From positions 1-64,000 of the forward strand of contig JBBILQ010000008.1 in assembly GCA_037444845.1 (NCBI GenBank): DNA of 64,000 nucleotides. Direction: 5' to 3'. The notes under the pieces were generated by a model, which did no database searches, was not told the origin of the DNA, and saw only the letters and a list, made by a program, of their open reading frames with translations. This document shows, piece by piece, positions 56,929 to 64,000 of the stretch (within the stretch, counting starts at the first letter, position 1; each line of letters starts with the position of its first letter). The translations under genes and the position numbers were made by a program. The DNA comes from JARYMI01 sp037444845. GTDB taxonomy: Bacteria > Acidobacteriota > Aminicenantia > Aminicenantales > UBA8522.

Positions 56929-59565
56929 ATGCCCAAGGACAATCTGACCACTCCGATGATGGTGCAGTACCTGCGCATCAAAAAGCGCTTTCCCGATGCT
57001 ATCCTTTTTTTCCGGCTGGGTGATTTTTACGAGATGTTCTACGAGGATGCGCAGATAGCCTCGCCGATTTTAGAGATCGCCCTGACCTCCCGCCAGAAAG
57101 TACCGATGTGTGGAGTTCCTTATCATGCTGTGAACTCCTACCTGGCAAAGCTTCTTAAGCAAGGTTTCAAGGTGGCCGTCTGCGAGCAGGTCGAAGACCC
57201 CAAGGCGGCCAAAGGGGTGGTCAAGCGCGAAGTGGTCAAAGTCCTGACCCCCGGGACGGCCATCGAGGTCGAGCTCGAGAGCGCGAAGGAAAACGTCTTC
57301 ATCGCCGGCCTGCACCTGGACAAAGAAGGCTGGGGACTGGCTCTCATCGACCTGGCTTCTGGAGGAATAAACGCAACAGAAGGACGAGTCGATGAGATGA
57401 AAATCCTTGCCGACGAATTCTTTCGCGCCGCGCCCAAGGAGGTCGTCTTTGCCGAAGGCCAGGAAGAAAGGGTTGACTCCCTCGCCGCTCGCAGCACCGT
57501 GCCTGTTTTTCTCAAGAGCCCTGTCGAGAGCTGGACGTTTGACTTGGCTCACGCAGAAAACGAGCTCAAGAATCATTTCAAGGTGTCTTCCCTGGCCGCG
57601 TTCGGTCTGGAGGACAAAAACAGGGCCGCCACAGCGGCCGGAGCCCTCCTCTATTATCTCAAAAAAATAAGGAAAGATTCTCTGGCCCTTGTCGGGCGAC
57701 TTTCTTATTTTCACTCCAGCCAGGCGATGATGCTCGACGCCACGGCCATCAAGAACCTGGAGGTGTTGAGAAACCTCAGGGATGGGAGGGTTAAGGATTC
57801 GCTCCTCGATACAATTGACTACACGGTGACATCGATGGGGGGGAGGCTGCTCAAGGCCTGGCTCCTCCATCCTCTCCTTGCGAGCGCCGCGATTCAGGAG
57901 CGGCTCGATGCGGTCGAGGAATGGATCAAGCAACCCGTGGAGAGGCAAGAACTTCGGGAGAGCCTCAAGGGCATCCTCGACCTCGAGCGCCTGACAGGAA
58001 AGATATCCCTGGCCGCAGCCCATCCACGCGATTTCATTGCTCTCAAGAGATCGCTTCTTCCGCTGCCGAAAATAAAAAGTTTGCTGACCCCGCTTGTGTC
58101 CCGATTGAACGCCGATATTTTCTGCCAGTGGGATAACGGCCAAGATATTGTCGAGCTCATTGACAGGGCGATCATGGATGAGCCGGCTTTCCTGCTGACC
58201 GAAGGCGGCATCATAAAGGACGGCTACGACGGGGAACTCGATGGCCTGAGGGAGATCAGCCGGTCTGTCAAGACGGTCATCTCGCTTCTCGAGAAAAAAG
58301 AGCGAGAGAGGACGGGCATCTCTTCGCTCAAAGTCCGGTACAACAAAGTCTTCGGCTATTATATCGAGGTCACAAGACCCAACCTGCCTCTGGTGCCTCC
58401 CGATTACATGAGAAAACAGACTCTGGTGAGCTCGGAGAGGTTTCTCACGCCGGAGCTCAAGGACTATGAGGAAAAAGTCCTGACCGCCGACGAAAAGATA
58501 TCCGCGCTCGAGCTTCGGCTTTTTGTCGAGGTCAGGGAGAAGATTGCCAGCGAGACGGAAAGGCTTCAGCGCATCGCGGCGGCCGTTTCACGGCTCGATG
58601 TCCTGTCTTCCCTGGCTGAGCTGGCCGCTCAAAGGAATTATCGCCGTCCTCTCGTTGATGATGAAGACAGGATTTTGATCCGGGAAGGGCGACATCCCGT
58701 CATTGAAAAAACCACTGGCGAGCCGTTCATCCCCAACGACACCTTGCTCGACCGGGGTGAAAATCAGATCTTGATTGTGACCGGGCCGAACATGGGAGGA
58801 AAATCAACATACCTCAGGCAGGTGGCGCTCATATGCATCCTGGCTCAGGCGGGCTCTTTTGTGCCTGCCGCAGAGGCGAAGATCGGGGTTGTCGACCGCA
58901 TCTTTACGCGGATCGGAGCGATGGACTTCTTGAATGTCGGTCAGTCAACCTTCATGGTCGAGATGTTAGAGACGGCCAACATCTTGAACAACGCCACTTC
59001 TCGCAGCCTCATCCTTCTCGATGAGATCGGCCGGGGGACGAGCACTTTCGATGGGCTGAGTATCGCCTGGGCAGTGGCCGAGTATCTCCATGAGAGAGAA
59101 GACATTCTGCCAAAAACCCTTTTTGCCACTCATTATCATGAACTGACGGACCTGGCCCTGACCATGAAGCGGATAAAGAACTGCCACGTCTCGGTTAAGG
59201 AATGGAAGGACGACATCGTCTTCCTCAGGAAAATTATCCCAGGCCCCTCTGATCAGAGCTACGGTATTCATGTCGCCAAACTCGCCGGTATCCCTCGGTC
59301 GGTCATCGAGAGGGCCAAGGAAGTTCTTTTCAACCTGGAGAAGCTCGAACTCGACGAGAGCGGCCTGCCCCGCCTTGCCTATCGATCAAGGCGCAAAAGG
59401 GATAAAGCCCAGCTCCTTCTTTTCAAGGAGGAGAGGGAGCAGGAGAAGCTCCGGGAAATCAGGGAGGAGATCGACTCCTGTGACCTCTCTCAGTTGACCC
59501 CCCTTGAAGCTCTCAATTTTTTGAATGAGCTAAAAGAAAAATTCAAGGAATTCGGCCGGGAATAA
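56929..59565 (+). CDS. mutS: DNA mismatch repair protein MutS
   Basis: An 878-residue MutS1. The mismatch-binding wedge FFRLGDFYEMF is near residue 27. The ATPase has GPNMGGKSTYLRQ (Walker A), DEIGRGTSTFDGLSIAWAV (Walker B and signature) and FATHYHELT. The connector, lever and clamp domains are in normal order and the length is normal. I place the start at 56929 (MPKDNLTTPMM); the frame is open to 56827, but that part overlaps pgsA and the promoter. No mutL follows. Confidence 0.95.
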   Translation: MPKDNLTTPMMVQYLRIKKRFPDAILFFRLGDFYEMFYEDAQIASPILEIALTSRQKVPMCGVPYHAVNSYLAKLLKQGFKVAVCEQVEDPKAAKGVVKREVVKVLTPGTAIEVELESAKENVFIAGLHLDKEGWGLALIDLASGGINATEGRVDEMKILADEFFRAAPKEVVFAEGQEERVDSLAARSTVPVFLKSPVESWTFDLAHAENELKNHFKVSSLAAFGLEDKNRAATAAGALLYYLKKIRKDSLALVGRLSYFHSSQAMMLDATAIKNLEVLRNLRDGRVKDSLLDTIDYTVTSMGGRLLKAWLLHPLLASAAIQERLDAVEEWIKQPVERQELRESLKGILDLERLTGKISLAAAHPRDFIALKRSLLPLPKIKSLLTPLVSRLNADIFCQWDNGQDIVELIDRAIMDEPAFLLTEGGIIKDGYDGELDGLREISRSVKTVISLLEKKERERTGISSLKVRYNKVFGYYIEVTRPNLPLVPPDYMRKQTLVSSERFLTPELKDYEEKVLTADEKISALELRLFVEVREKIASETERLQRIAAAVSRLDVLSSLAELAAQRNYRRPLVDDEDRILIREGRHPVIEKTTGEPFIPNDTLLDRGENQILIVTGPNMGGKSTYLRQVALICILAQAGSFVPAAEAKIGVVDRIFTRIGAMDFLNVGQSTFMVEMLETANILNNATSRSLILLDEIGRGTSTFDGLSIAWAVAEYLHEREDILPKTLFATHYHELTDLALTMKRIKNCHVSVKEWKDDIVFLRKIIPGPSDQSYGIHVAKLAGIPRSVIERAKEVLFNLEKLELDESGLPRLAYRSRRKRDKAQLLLFKEEREQEKLREIREEIDSCDLSQLTPLEALNFLNELKEKFKEFGRE

Positions 59566-59590
59566 ATGACATTCCGGCGGATACGTTTCT

Positions 59591-59923
59591 TCAGTAGGAG
59601 TCTGATTCGTCCTCGACGTCGAGTTCTTCCTCTTCCTCCTCCTCGTAGTCTTCCTCATAAGCGTGCTCCTCCTCTTCGTAAGGAGCTTCGCCGGTCTCTT
59701 CCTTGCGCTGCTCTAAGGCCATGTCAAACTCGTCTCTGTCCTCGTAACGGCGCAAGTAATTGGCTGCCGAGTCGCTGTAGCAAAGCTCAAGATAGTCGTC
59801 CTCGATAATGCAAAAAATGGACATGCTGTGGCCGGTCTGGAGATTCCCGACTGTCTCCACTACTTCCGCCTTCTTCTTGAGGGCATCCAACGTCAGCCAG
59901 CTCATGATTTCAATCTCTTCCAT
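59591..59923 (-). CDS. Small protein with a polyacidic C-terminal tail, unknown function
   Basis: A 110-residue soluble protein. The first 75 residues look folded (MSWLTLDALKKKAEVVETVG, FCIIEDDYLELCYSDSAANYLRRYED). The last ~35 are almost entirely Glu, Asp and Tyr. The start at 59923 has GGAG with 7-base spacing, and a TTGACA-17-TTTAAT promoter lies just upstream. It is divergent from clpB. I recognise no family. Polyacidic tails occur in nucleic-acid mimics, histone-like chaperones and metal binders, but none of these can be claimed here. Confidence 0.75.
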   Translation of the reverse strand: MEEIEIMSWLTLDALKKKAEVVETVGNLQTGHSMSIFCIIEDDYLELCYSDSAANYLRRYEDRDEFDMALEQRKEETGEAPYEEEEHAYEEDYEEEEEEELDVEDESDSY

Positions 59924-59939
59924 GACCCACTCCGAAGAA

Positions 59940-59968
59940 ATTAAAGGAAGTTTTTTGTTAATTGTCAA
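59940..59968 (-). promoter_or_regulatory. Promoter of the polyacidic-tail protein gene
   Basis: On the minus strand, TTGACA (59968-59963), 17 bases, TTTAAT (59945-59940). The leader to the ATG at 59923 is about 10 bases and contains GGAG. Confidence 0.6.
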
Positions 59969-60041
59969 GAGAAATATTTTTCCGCTTTTCTTCCCTTAAC
60001 GGGGAGTTTTTTGGCATACTTATAGGAAGGAGCATGAGAAC

Positions 60042-62636
60042 ATGAGAGGGGATAAATTCACCGTGATGTCGCAGGAAGCCTTTCACTTGGCCCAGAGGAA
60101 AGCGGAAGACCTGGGCCACCAGGAGGTGAGACCCGAGCACCTGCTGTGGGCCTTCCTCAGCCAGGAAGAAAACGTTGTCCCGGCTGTGCTCGCCAAACTC
60201 GGCGCCAACCCGGCGAAGATCCGACGCGATCTCGAAGAAGCGCTGGCCAAGATGCCCAAGGTGCACGGCGGGGAAGTCTACCTTTCCTCATCGTTGCGCC
60301 AGGTCATGAATGAAGCGCAAAAAGAAGCAGACAAATTGAAGGATGAATATATTTCAACTGAACATCTTCTTATGGGCATGCTCAAGGCTATGTCGGGCCA
60401 GGCCGGACGCATTCTCGAGGCGAACGGCGTGAGCGAAGACGCCGTGATGAAGGCTCTGGCCTCGATTCGAGGGACACAGCGGATTACAGACCCCCAGCCC
60501 GAGGGCAAATACCAGGCGCTCGAGAGGTATGCTCGAGAGCTCACAGAGTTGGCTGGCCAGGGAAAACTGGATCCGGTCATCGGCCGCGAGGAGGAAATCC
60601 GGCGTGTCATCCAGGTTCTGTCGCGCCGCACCAAGAACAACCCCGTGCTCATTGGCGAAGCAGGGGTTGGGAAAACGGCTGTCGTTGAAGGGCTGGCTCA
60701 GCGGATTGCCAATGGAGATGTGCCGCAATCTTTGAAGAACAAACGGCTCATCGCCCTGGATATCGGGGCCCTGGTGGCCGGCACAAAATACAGGGGAGAA
60801 TTTGAAGACAGGCTTAAAGCGATTCTCAAGGAAATCAAGGAGGCGGGCGGAGGGATCGTCCTGTTCATCGACGAGCTGCACACGATTGTCGGCGCGGGCG
60901 CCGCTGAAGGAGCCGTAGATGCCTCGAACATGCTCAAGCCGGCTTTGGCCAGGGGAGAGCTCCGCTGTGTGGGGGCGACCACCCTCAATGAATACAAGAA
61001 GTATATCGAAAAGGACGCTGCTCTGGAGCGCCGGTTCCAGCCCGTCTTCGTGGACGAGCCATCGGTCGAGGAGACGATTTCCATCCTCCGCGGTTTGAAG
61101 GAGAAATACGAGCTCCACCATGGTGTAAAGATCAAGGATTCGGCCCTCGTGGCCGCGGCCACTCTTTCCAATCGCTACATTTCCGGGCGCTACCTGCCCG
61201 ACAAGGCTATCGACCTTATCGACGAGGCCGCCTCACGCATCCGGATTGAAATCGACAGTATGCCGGAGGAAATAGACGAGTTAGAGCGCCGCATCCTCCA
61301 GCTTGGAATCGAGAGGCAGGCTCTCAAGAAAGAAAATGACGCCGCTTCCCGGGAGCGGCTGGATAAGCTGAATCAGGAGCTGGCCGAGCTTGGAGAAAGA
61401 AGCGCTTTCCTGAAAGCCCGCTGGCAGAAAGAAAAGGACCTGATCGAGGCCATGAACAAGCTCAAGGAAAAGCAGGACGGCCTTAAGGTAGAGGAACAGA
61501 ACGCCGAGCGCCGAGGGGACCTGGAAAAAGCGGCAGAAATTCGTTACGGGAAGCTCATTGAAATCGCCAATGAGATGGACAAGATATCGAACGAGCTGGA
61601 AGAAGTTCAAGAAAAAGGGAAAATGCTCAAGGAAGAAGTGGACGAAGAGGATGTGGCCGAGGTCGTGTCGCGCTGGACGGGCATTCCCGTATCCAAAATG
61701 CTCGAGGGAGATGTCGAGCGGCTGATCAAGATGGAAGAGAGTCTTCGGAAGAGAGTCGTCGGTCAAGACCATGCCCTGAGGACAGTCTCTGACACGATCA
61801 GGAGGGCACGGGCGGGAATCCAGGACGCGGCCCGGCCTTTGGGGTCGTTCATTTTCCTCGGACCGACCGGGGTGGGGAAGACAGAGCTGGCCCGGGCTCT
61901 GGCCGATTTTCTTTTTGACGATGAAAGAGCCATGGTCAGGCTTGATATGTCAGAATACATGGAAAAGCACACCGTTTCCCGTCTCATCGGCGCGCCACCC
62001 GGGTATGTTGGCTACGAGGAAGGAGGCCAGCTGACCGAAGCCATCAAGCGTCGTCCTTACTCGATCGTCCTTCTCGATGAGATCGAAAAGGCACATCCCG
62101 ATGTCTTCAACATCCTCCTCCAGATTCTGGATGACGGCCGGCTGACCGACGGGAAGGGCAGGACGGTTGATTTCCGGAACACCATCATCATCATGACCTC
62201 GAACCTGGGCAGCAGCGAGATCAAGGAATTCAGCCAGGACTATGAGACGATGGAACATGAGGTCAAGAAAATCCTGGAGAGCTCGTTCCGCCCGGAATTC
62301 CTCAACCGCATCGACGAGGTCGTCATCTTTAGAGCTCTGGACAAAGGATCTCTGCTCAAGATTGTCGATATCCAGATTGAGCAACTGCGGCGGAGGCTGG
62401 AGGAGAGGAAAATCAGGGTTGACGTCAGCCAGAAAGCCAAAGAACTTCTGGCTGAGAGAGGTTATGACCCGGTCTACGGTGCCCGGCCCCTAAAAAGGAC
62501 AATTCAGCAGGATATTCAAAATCCGTTGGCTCTTCAGCTTTTAGAAGGAGTTTTCAGAGAGGGCCAGACGATCCGCATCGAAGTTGATAAGGGCAAGATT
62601 TTTATTTTTAAAAAAACGCTGCCCCCGGCATCATGA
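60042..62636 (+). CDS. clpB: ClpB-type disaggregase (AAA+ chaperone)
   Basis: An 864-residue Hsp100. Clp-N repeats lie at about 5-140, the first AAA+ domain has GEAGVGKTA and LFIDELHTIVGAG, and a coiled-coil middle domain at about 405-525 marks ClpB rather than ClpA/C. The second AAA+ domain has GPTGVGKTE and VLLDEIEKAHPDVFN. It rescues proteins from aggregates with DnaK. AAGGAG lies 10 bases before the ATG. A weak upstream box pair (TTAACG-18-TTATAG, 59996-60025) is possible; no CIRCE repeat was seen. Confidence 0.95.
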   Translation: MRGDKFTVMSQEAFHLAQRKAEDLGHQEVRPEHLLWAFLSQEENVVPAVLAKLGANPAKIRRDLEEALAKMPKVHGGEVYLSSSLRQVMNEAQKEADKLKDEYISTEHLLMGMLKAMSGQAGRILEANGVSEDAVMKALASIRGTQRITDPQPEGKYQALERYARELTELAGQGKLDPVIGREEEIRRVIQVLSRRTKNNPVLIGEAGVGKTAVVEGLAQRIANGDVPQSLKNKRLIALDIGALVAGTKYRGEFEDRLKAILKEIKEAGGGIVLFIDELHTIVGAGAAEGAVDASNMLKPALARGELRCVGATTLNEYKKYIEKDAALERRFQPVFVDEPSVEETISILRGLKEKYELHHGVKIKDSALVAAATLSNRYISGRYLPDKAIDLIDEAASRIRIEIDSMPEEIDELERRILQLGIERQALKKENDAASRERLDKLNQELAELGERSAFLKARWQKEKDLIEAMNKLKEKQDGLKVEEQNAERRGDLEKAAEIRYGKLIEIANEMDKISNELEEVQEKGKMLKEEVDEEDVAEVVSRWTGIPVSKMLEGDVERLIKMEESLRKRVVGQDHALRTVSDTIRRARAGIQDAARPLGSFIFLGPTGVGKTELARALADFLFDDERAMVRLDMSEYMEKHTVSRLIGAPPGYVGYEEGGQLTEAIKRRPYSIVLLDEIEKAHPDVFNILLQILDDGRLTDGKGRTVDFRNTIIIMTSNLGSSEIKEFSQDYETMEHEVKKILESSFRPEFLNRIDEVVIFRALDKGSLLKIVDIQIEQLRRRLEERKIRVDVSQKAKELLAERGYDPVYGARPLKRTIQQDIQNPLALQLLEGVFREGQTIRIEVDKGKIFIFKKTLPPAS

Positions 62637-62739
62637 GCCCGCCGTGTTCGAGCAAAGGCAAGAAGCCAAGGGCCGGCGTGTTAAAAGGAGAAAAAGAATG
62701 AAAGAAGACGTTCGAAATGCCATCGAAACGGAGTTTTGA
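62633..62739 (+). other. Two tiny ATGA-linked frames after clpB
   Basis: An ATG at 62633 overlaps the clpB stop (ATGA) and opens a 22-codon frame (MSPPCSSKGKKPRAG...). Its stop overlaps a second ATG at 62698 that has a strong SD (AAAAGGAG) and opens a 13-codon frame (MKEDVRNAIETEF). The second looks like the beginning of a NifU-type small domain protein cut short, but 13 residues are too few to be sure. They may be translated leader peptides or remnants. Confidence 0.3.
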
Positions 62740-62764
62740 TTGACAAGTCTTTCTGGAATATAAT
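62736..62764 (+). promoter_or_regulatory. Promoter of the OmpP1/FadL-family gene
   Basis: TATAAT (62759-62764) is preceded by TTGATT (62736-62741) at 17 bases; an overlapping TTGACA (62740-62745) is only 13 bases away. AAGGAGG lies 5 bases before the ATG at 62794. Confidence 0.6.
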
Positions 62765-62793
62765 AATCATATAAAAATTGTAAGGAGGTTCGA

Positions 62794-64000
62794 ATGATCA
62801 AGAAATTGACGGCGTTAGTCGTTCTAACGCTTTTCTTTGGCTTGAGCTCCCTCGCTCTGGCCAACGGGTTGAACCTCAACAGCCTGGGCAGCCGGGCCCT
62901 GGCCATGGGCGGTGCGTTTGTCGGGCTGGCCGACGATTACAGCGCCATTTTCTGGAACCCGGCCGGGATGACGCATTTTTCGACCACATATTTCGGGTTT
63001 TACGGGACGGACGTGATTCCTTCTGGCAGTTACAAGCTCCAGGTTCCCACTCAGTTGGGACTCGTGACGCTGGTCGACGCAAAAACCGAGGCGAAGCATT
63101 ACCTTTCCGGCCTGGCTGCTTATTATCATCCGATCAACGAGTATGTAGTGGCGGGAATCGGGGTTTATGTTCCGTCGGGCCTGGGAGCAGCCTGGGATGG
63201 CAACGATTTCACGGCAGTGTCTGGCAAAGCTGCCTACCAGTGGGAATCCCGGATCGGCCTCGTGACCGTTGCCCCGGCCATCGCTTATAAAATCAACGAC
63301 ATGGTTTCTGTGGGCGCTGCTCTGAACATCAATTACGGCATGTTTTCCCTAAAGACACACGCGGGAACGGCAAGACCTCCCCAGGTGCCTGTCGAGTTAG
63401 ACCTTGGCCAGTACGAAGACAATCTTAAAGGCTGGGGTTATGGGGCCACGCTTGGAGTTCACGTCAAGGCCAACGAGATGCTCAGCTTTGGTGCAACCAT
63501 CCGGACGCCCAGCAGGATCAAATTCAGCGGGGAGTCGATCATCTCCAACCTCGACCTGCTGGGCCTCAAGGAGAAATCCGATTCTGAACGGGACGTCACC
63601 TGGCCCTGGTGGATTGCCGGGGGAGTTGCCTTCCGGCCGATAGAAGGTCTGATTCTGACTGGCGATCTGCAGTGGACTCAGTGGAGCTCAATCAACGAAA
63701 TTGAAACGAAATACATCGATCCGTTCTGGAGTCTCTTTATGACTGCTTCTGGCCGAAATGTTCAGCCGATGAAATGGGAAGACACGTTGCAGCTCCGGTT
63801 CGGAGCGGAATACATGTTCCGGGAAAACCTTGCCCTTCGAGGCGGGTATTATTATGACCCGACGCCAGCGCCCAACAAAACTCTGAATGTACTTCTCCCG
63901 AGTTACACTTTTAATGCTTTTACGCTGGGCATGGGATATAACTTGAACGGGCTGGCCATCGACTTCGGGTTCGAGGTTCTCTTAGGCAAGCAGCGCGAAG
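62794..64000 (+). CDS. OmpP1/FadL/TodX-family outer-membrane protein (runs off the window)
   Basis: 402 codons are present and the frame is still open at the window edge. A signal peptide (residues 1-23, ending LALAN) is followed by the FadL start GLNLNSLGSRALAMGGAFVGLADDYSAIFWNPAGM, which forms the N-terminal hatch with the NPAG motif. Beta-barrel strands follow (GLAAYYHPINEYVVAGIGVYVPSGLG, GWGYGATLGVHVKANEMLSFGATIRTP, LALRGGYYYDPTPAP). FadL-type channels import hydrophobic molecules such as fatty acids or aromatics. The start at 62794 has AAGGAGG with 5-base spacing. Confidence 0.9.
   Translation, partial: MIKKLTALVVLTLFFGLSSLALANGLNLNSLGSRALAMGGAFVGLADDYSAIFWNPAGMTHFSTTYFGFYGTDVIPSGSYKLQVPTQLGLVTLVDAKTEAKHYLSGLAAYYHPINEYVVAGIGVYVPSGLGAAWDGNDFTAVSGKAAYQWESRIGLVTVAPAIAYKINDMVSVGAALNINYGMFSLKTHAGTARPPQVPVELDLGQYEDNLKGWGYGATLGVHVKANEMLSFGATIRTPSRIKFSGESIISNLDLLGLKEKSDSERDVTWPWWIAGGVAFRPIEGLILTGDLQWTQWSSINEIETKYIDPFWSLFMTASGRNVQPMKWEDTLQLRFGAEYMFRENLALRGGYYYDPTPAPNKTLNVLLPSYTFNAFTLGMGYNLNGLAIDFGFEVLLGKQRE

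Noticed and set aside
57070..58143. 357-codon minus-strand frame opposite mutS
   Set aside because: Entirely within mutS on the other strand, with no domain pattern or SD.

Overview
This window looks like chromosomal DNA from a Gram-negative-type (two-membrane) bacterium of moderately high GC; one hslU line I counted is 60% GC. Outer-membrane genes include an Omp85 protein with TamB and a SurA-like chaperone, an OmpP1/FadL porin, a CsgG-type lipoprotein and several other lipoproteins. Transport and metabolism lean to peptides, amino acids and Na+ coupling: two M16 peptidases, C69 and M55 peptidases, an HtrA protease, POT, AGCS, NSS and GltS carriers, and a biotin-dependent acyl-CoA carboxylase. 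This mix would fit an anaerobic amino-acid or peptide fermenter such as Candidatus Aminicenantes or another Acidobacteriota relative. The lineage is inferred from gene content, not from a marker gene. I saw no rRNA, tRNA, CRISPR array, phage region or intact transposase.

Layout. 0-7 kb: a VapBC-like toxin-antitoxin pair, a TPR lipoprotein, an M16 pair in which one partner lacks the zinc motif, a divergent class-IV aminotransferase and a CsgG-like lipoprotein behind a consensus promoter. 7-16 kb: an ABC exporter pair, a Maf-RlmD fusion, a POT carrier, acetyltransferase genes, and a truD remnant cut by a hairpin-rich element with inverted ends. 16-19 kb: a radical SAM, VTT membrane protein and PAP2-family triad that suggests a membrane-lipid modification pathway. 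18.6-30 kb: C69 dipeptidase, pyrE, M55 aminopeptidase, an Rrf2 regulator with candidate operators, a GH29 fucosidase, an NSS carrier with a MetS-like small subunit, and an HD-GYP signalling operon. Two gene wrecks lie here: an Rrf2 tail and a TolC/RND chimera. 30-40 kb: a lipid kinase with an HtrA protease, a large GT-C-like membrane protein of lower GC, AGCS and GltS carriers, a methyltransferase behind a short upstream ORF, a STAS protein and a cohesin-like lipoprotein.

40.4-56.3 kb is a run of 12 same-strand, mostly touching or overlapping genes: hslV, hslU, an FN3 lipoprotein, an FAH-family enzyme, a transaldolase-like aldolase, three carboxylase subunits, tamB, an Omp85 gene, a SurA-like gene and fabD. 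It links protein quality control, acyl-CoA carboxylation, fatty-acid initiation and outer-membrane assembly. 56-64 kb holds pgsA and mutS sharing a divergent promoter region, a small acidic-tailed protein divergent from clpB, and a FadL-family porin that runs off the end.

Two themes cut across the window. Several genes (maf-rlmD, pgsA, mutS, one GNAT gene) have good promoter boxes placed so that the transcript would begin almost at the start codon, which suggests leaderless mRNAs. Four gene remnants (truD, the Rrf2 tail, TolC/RND, RCK_C) point to ongoing gene loss between housekeeping blocks.
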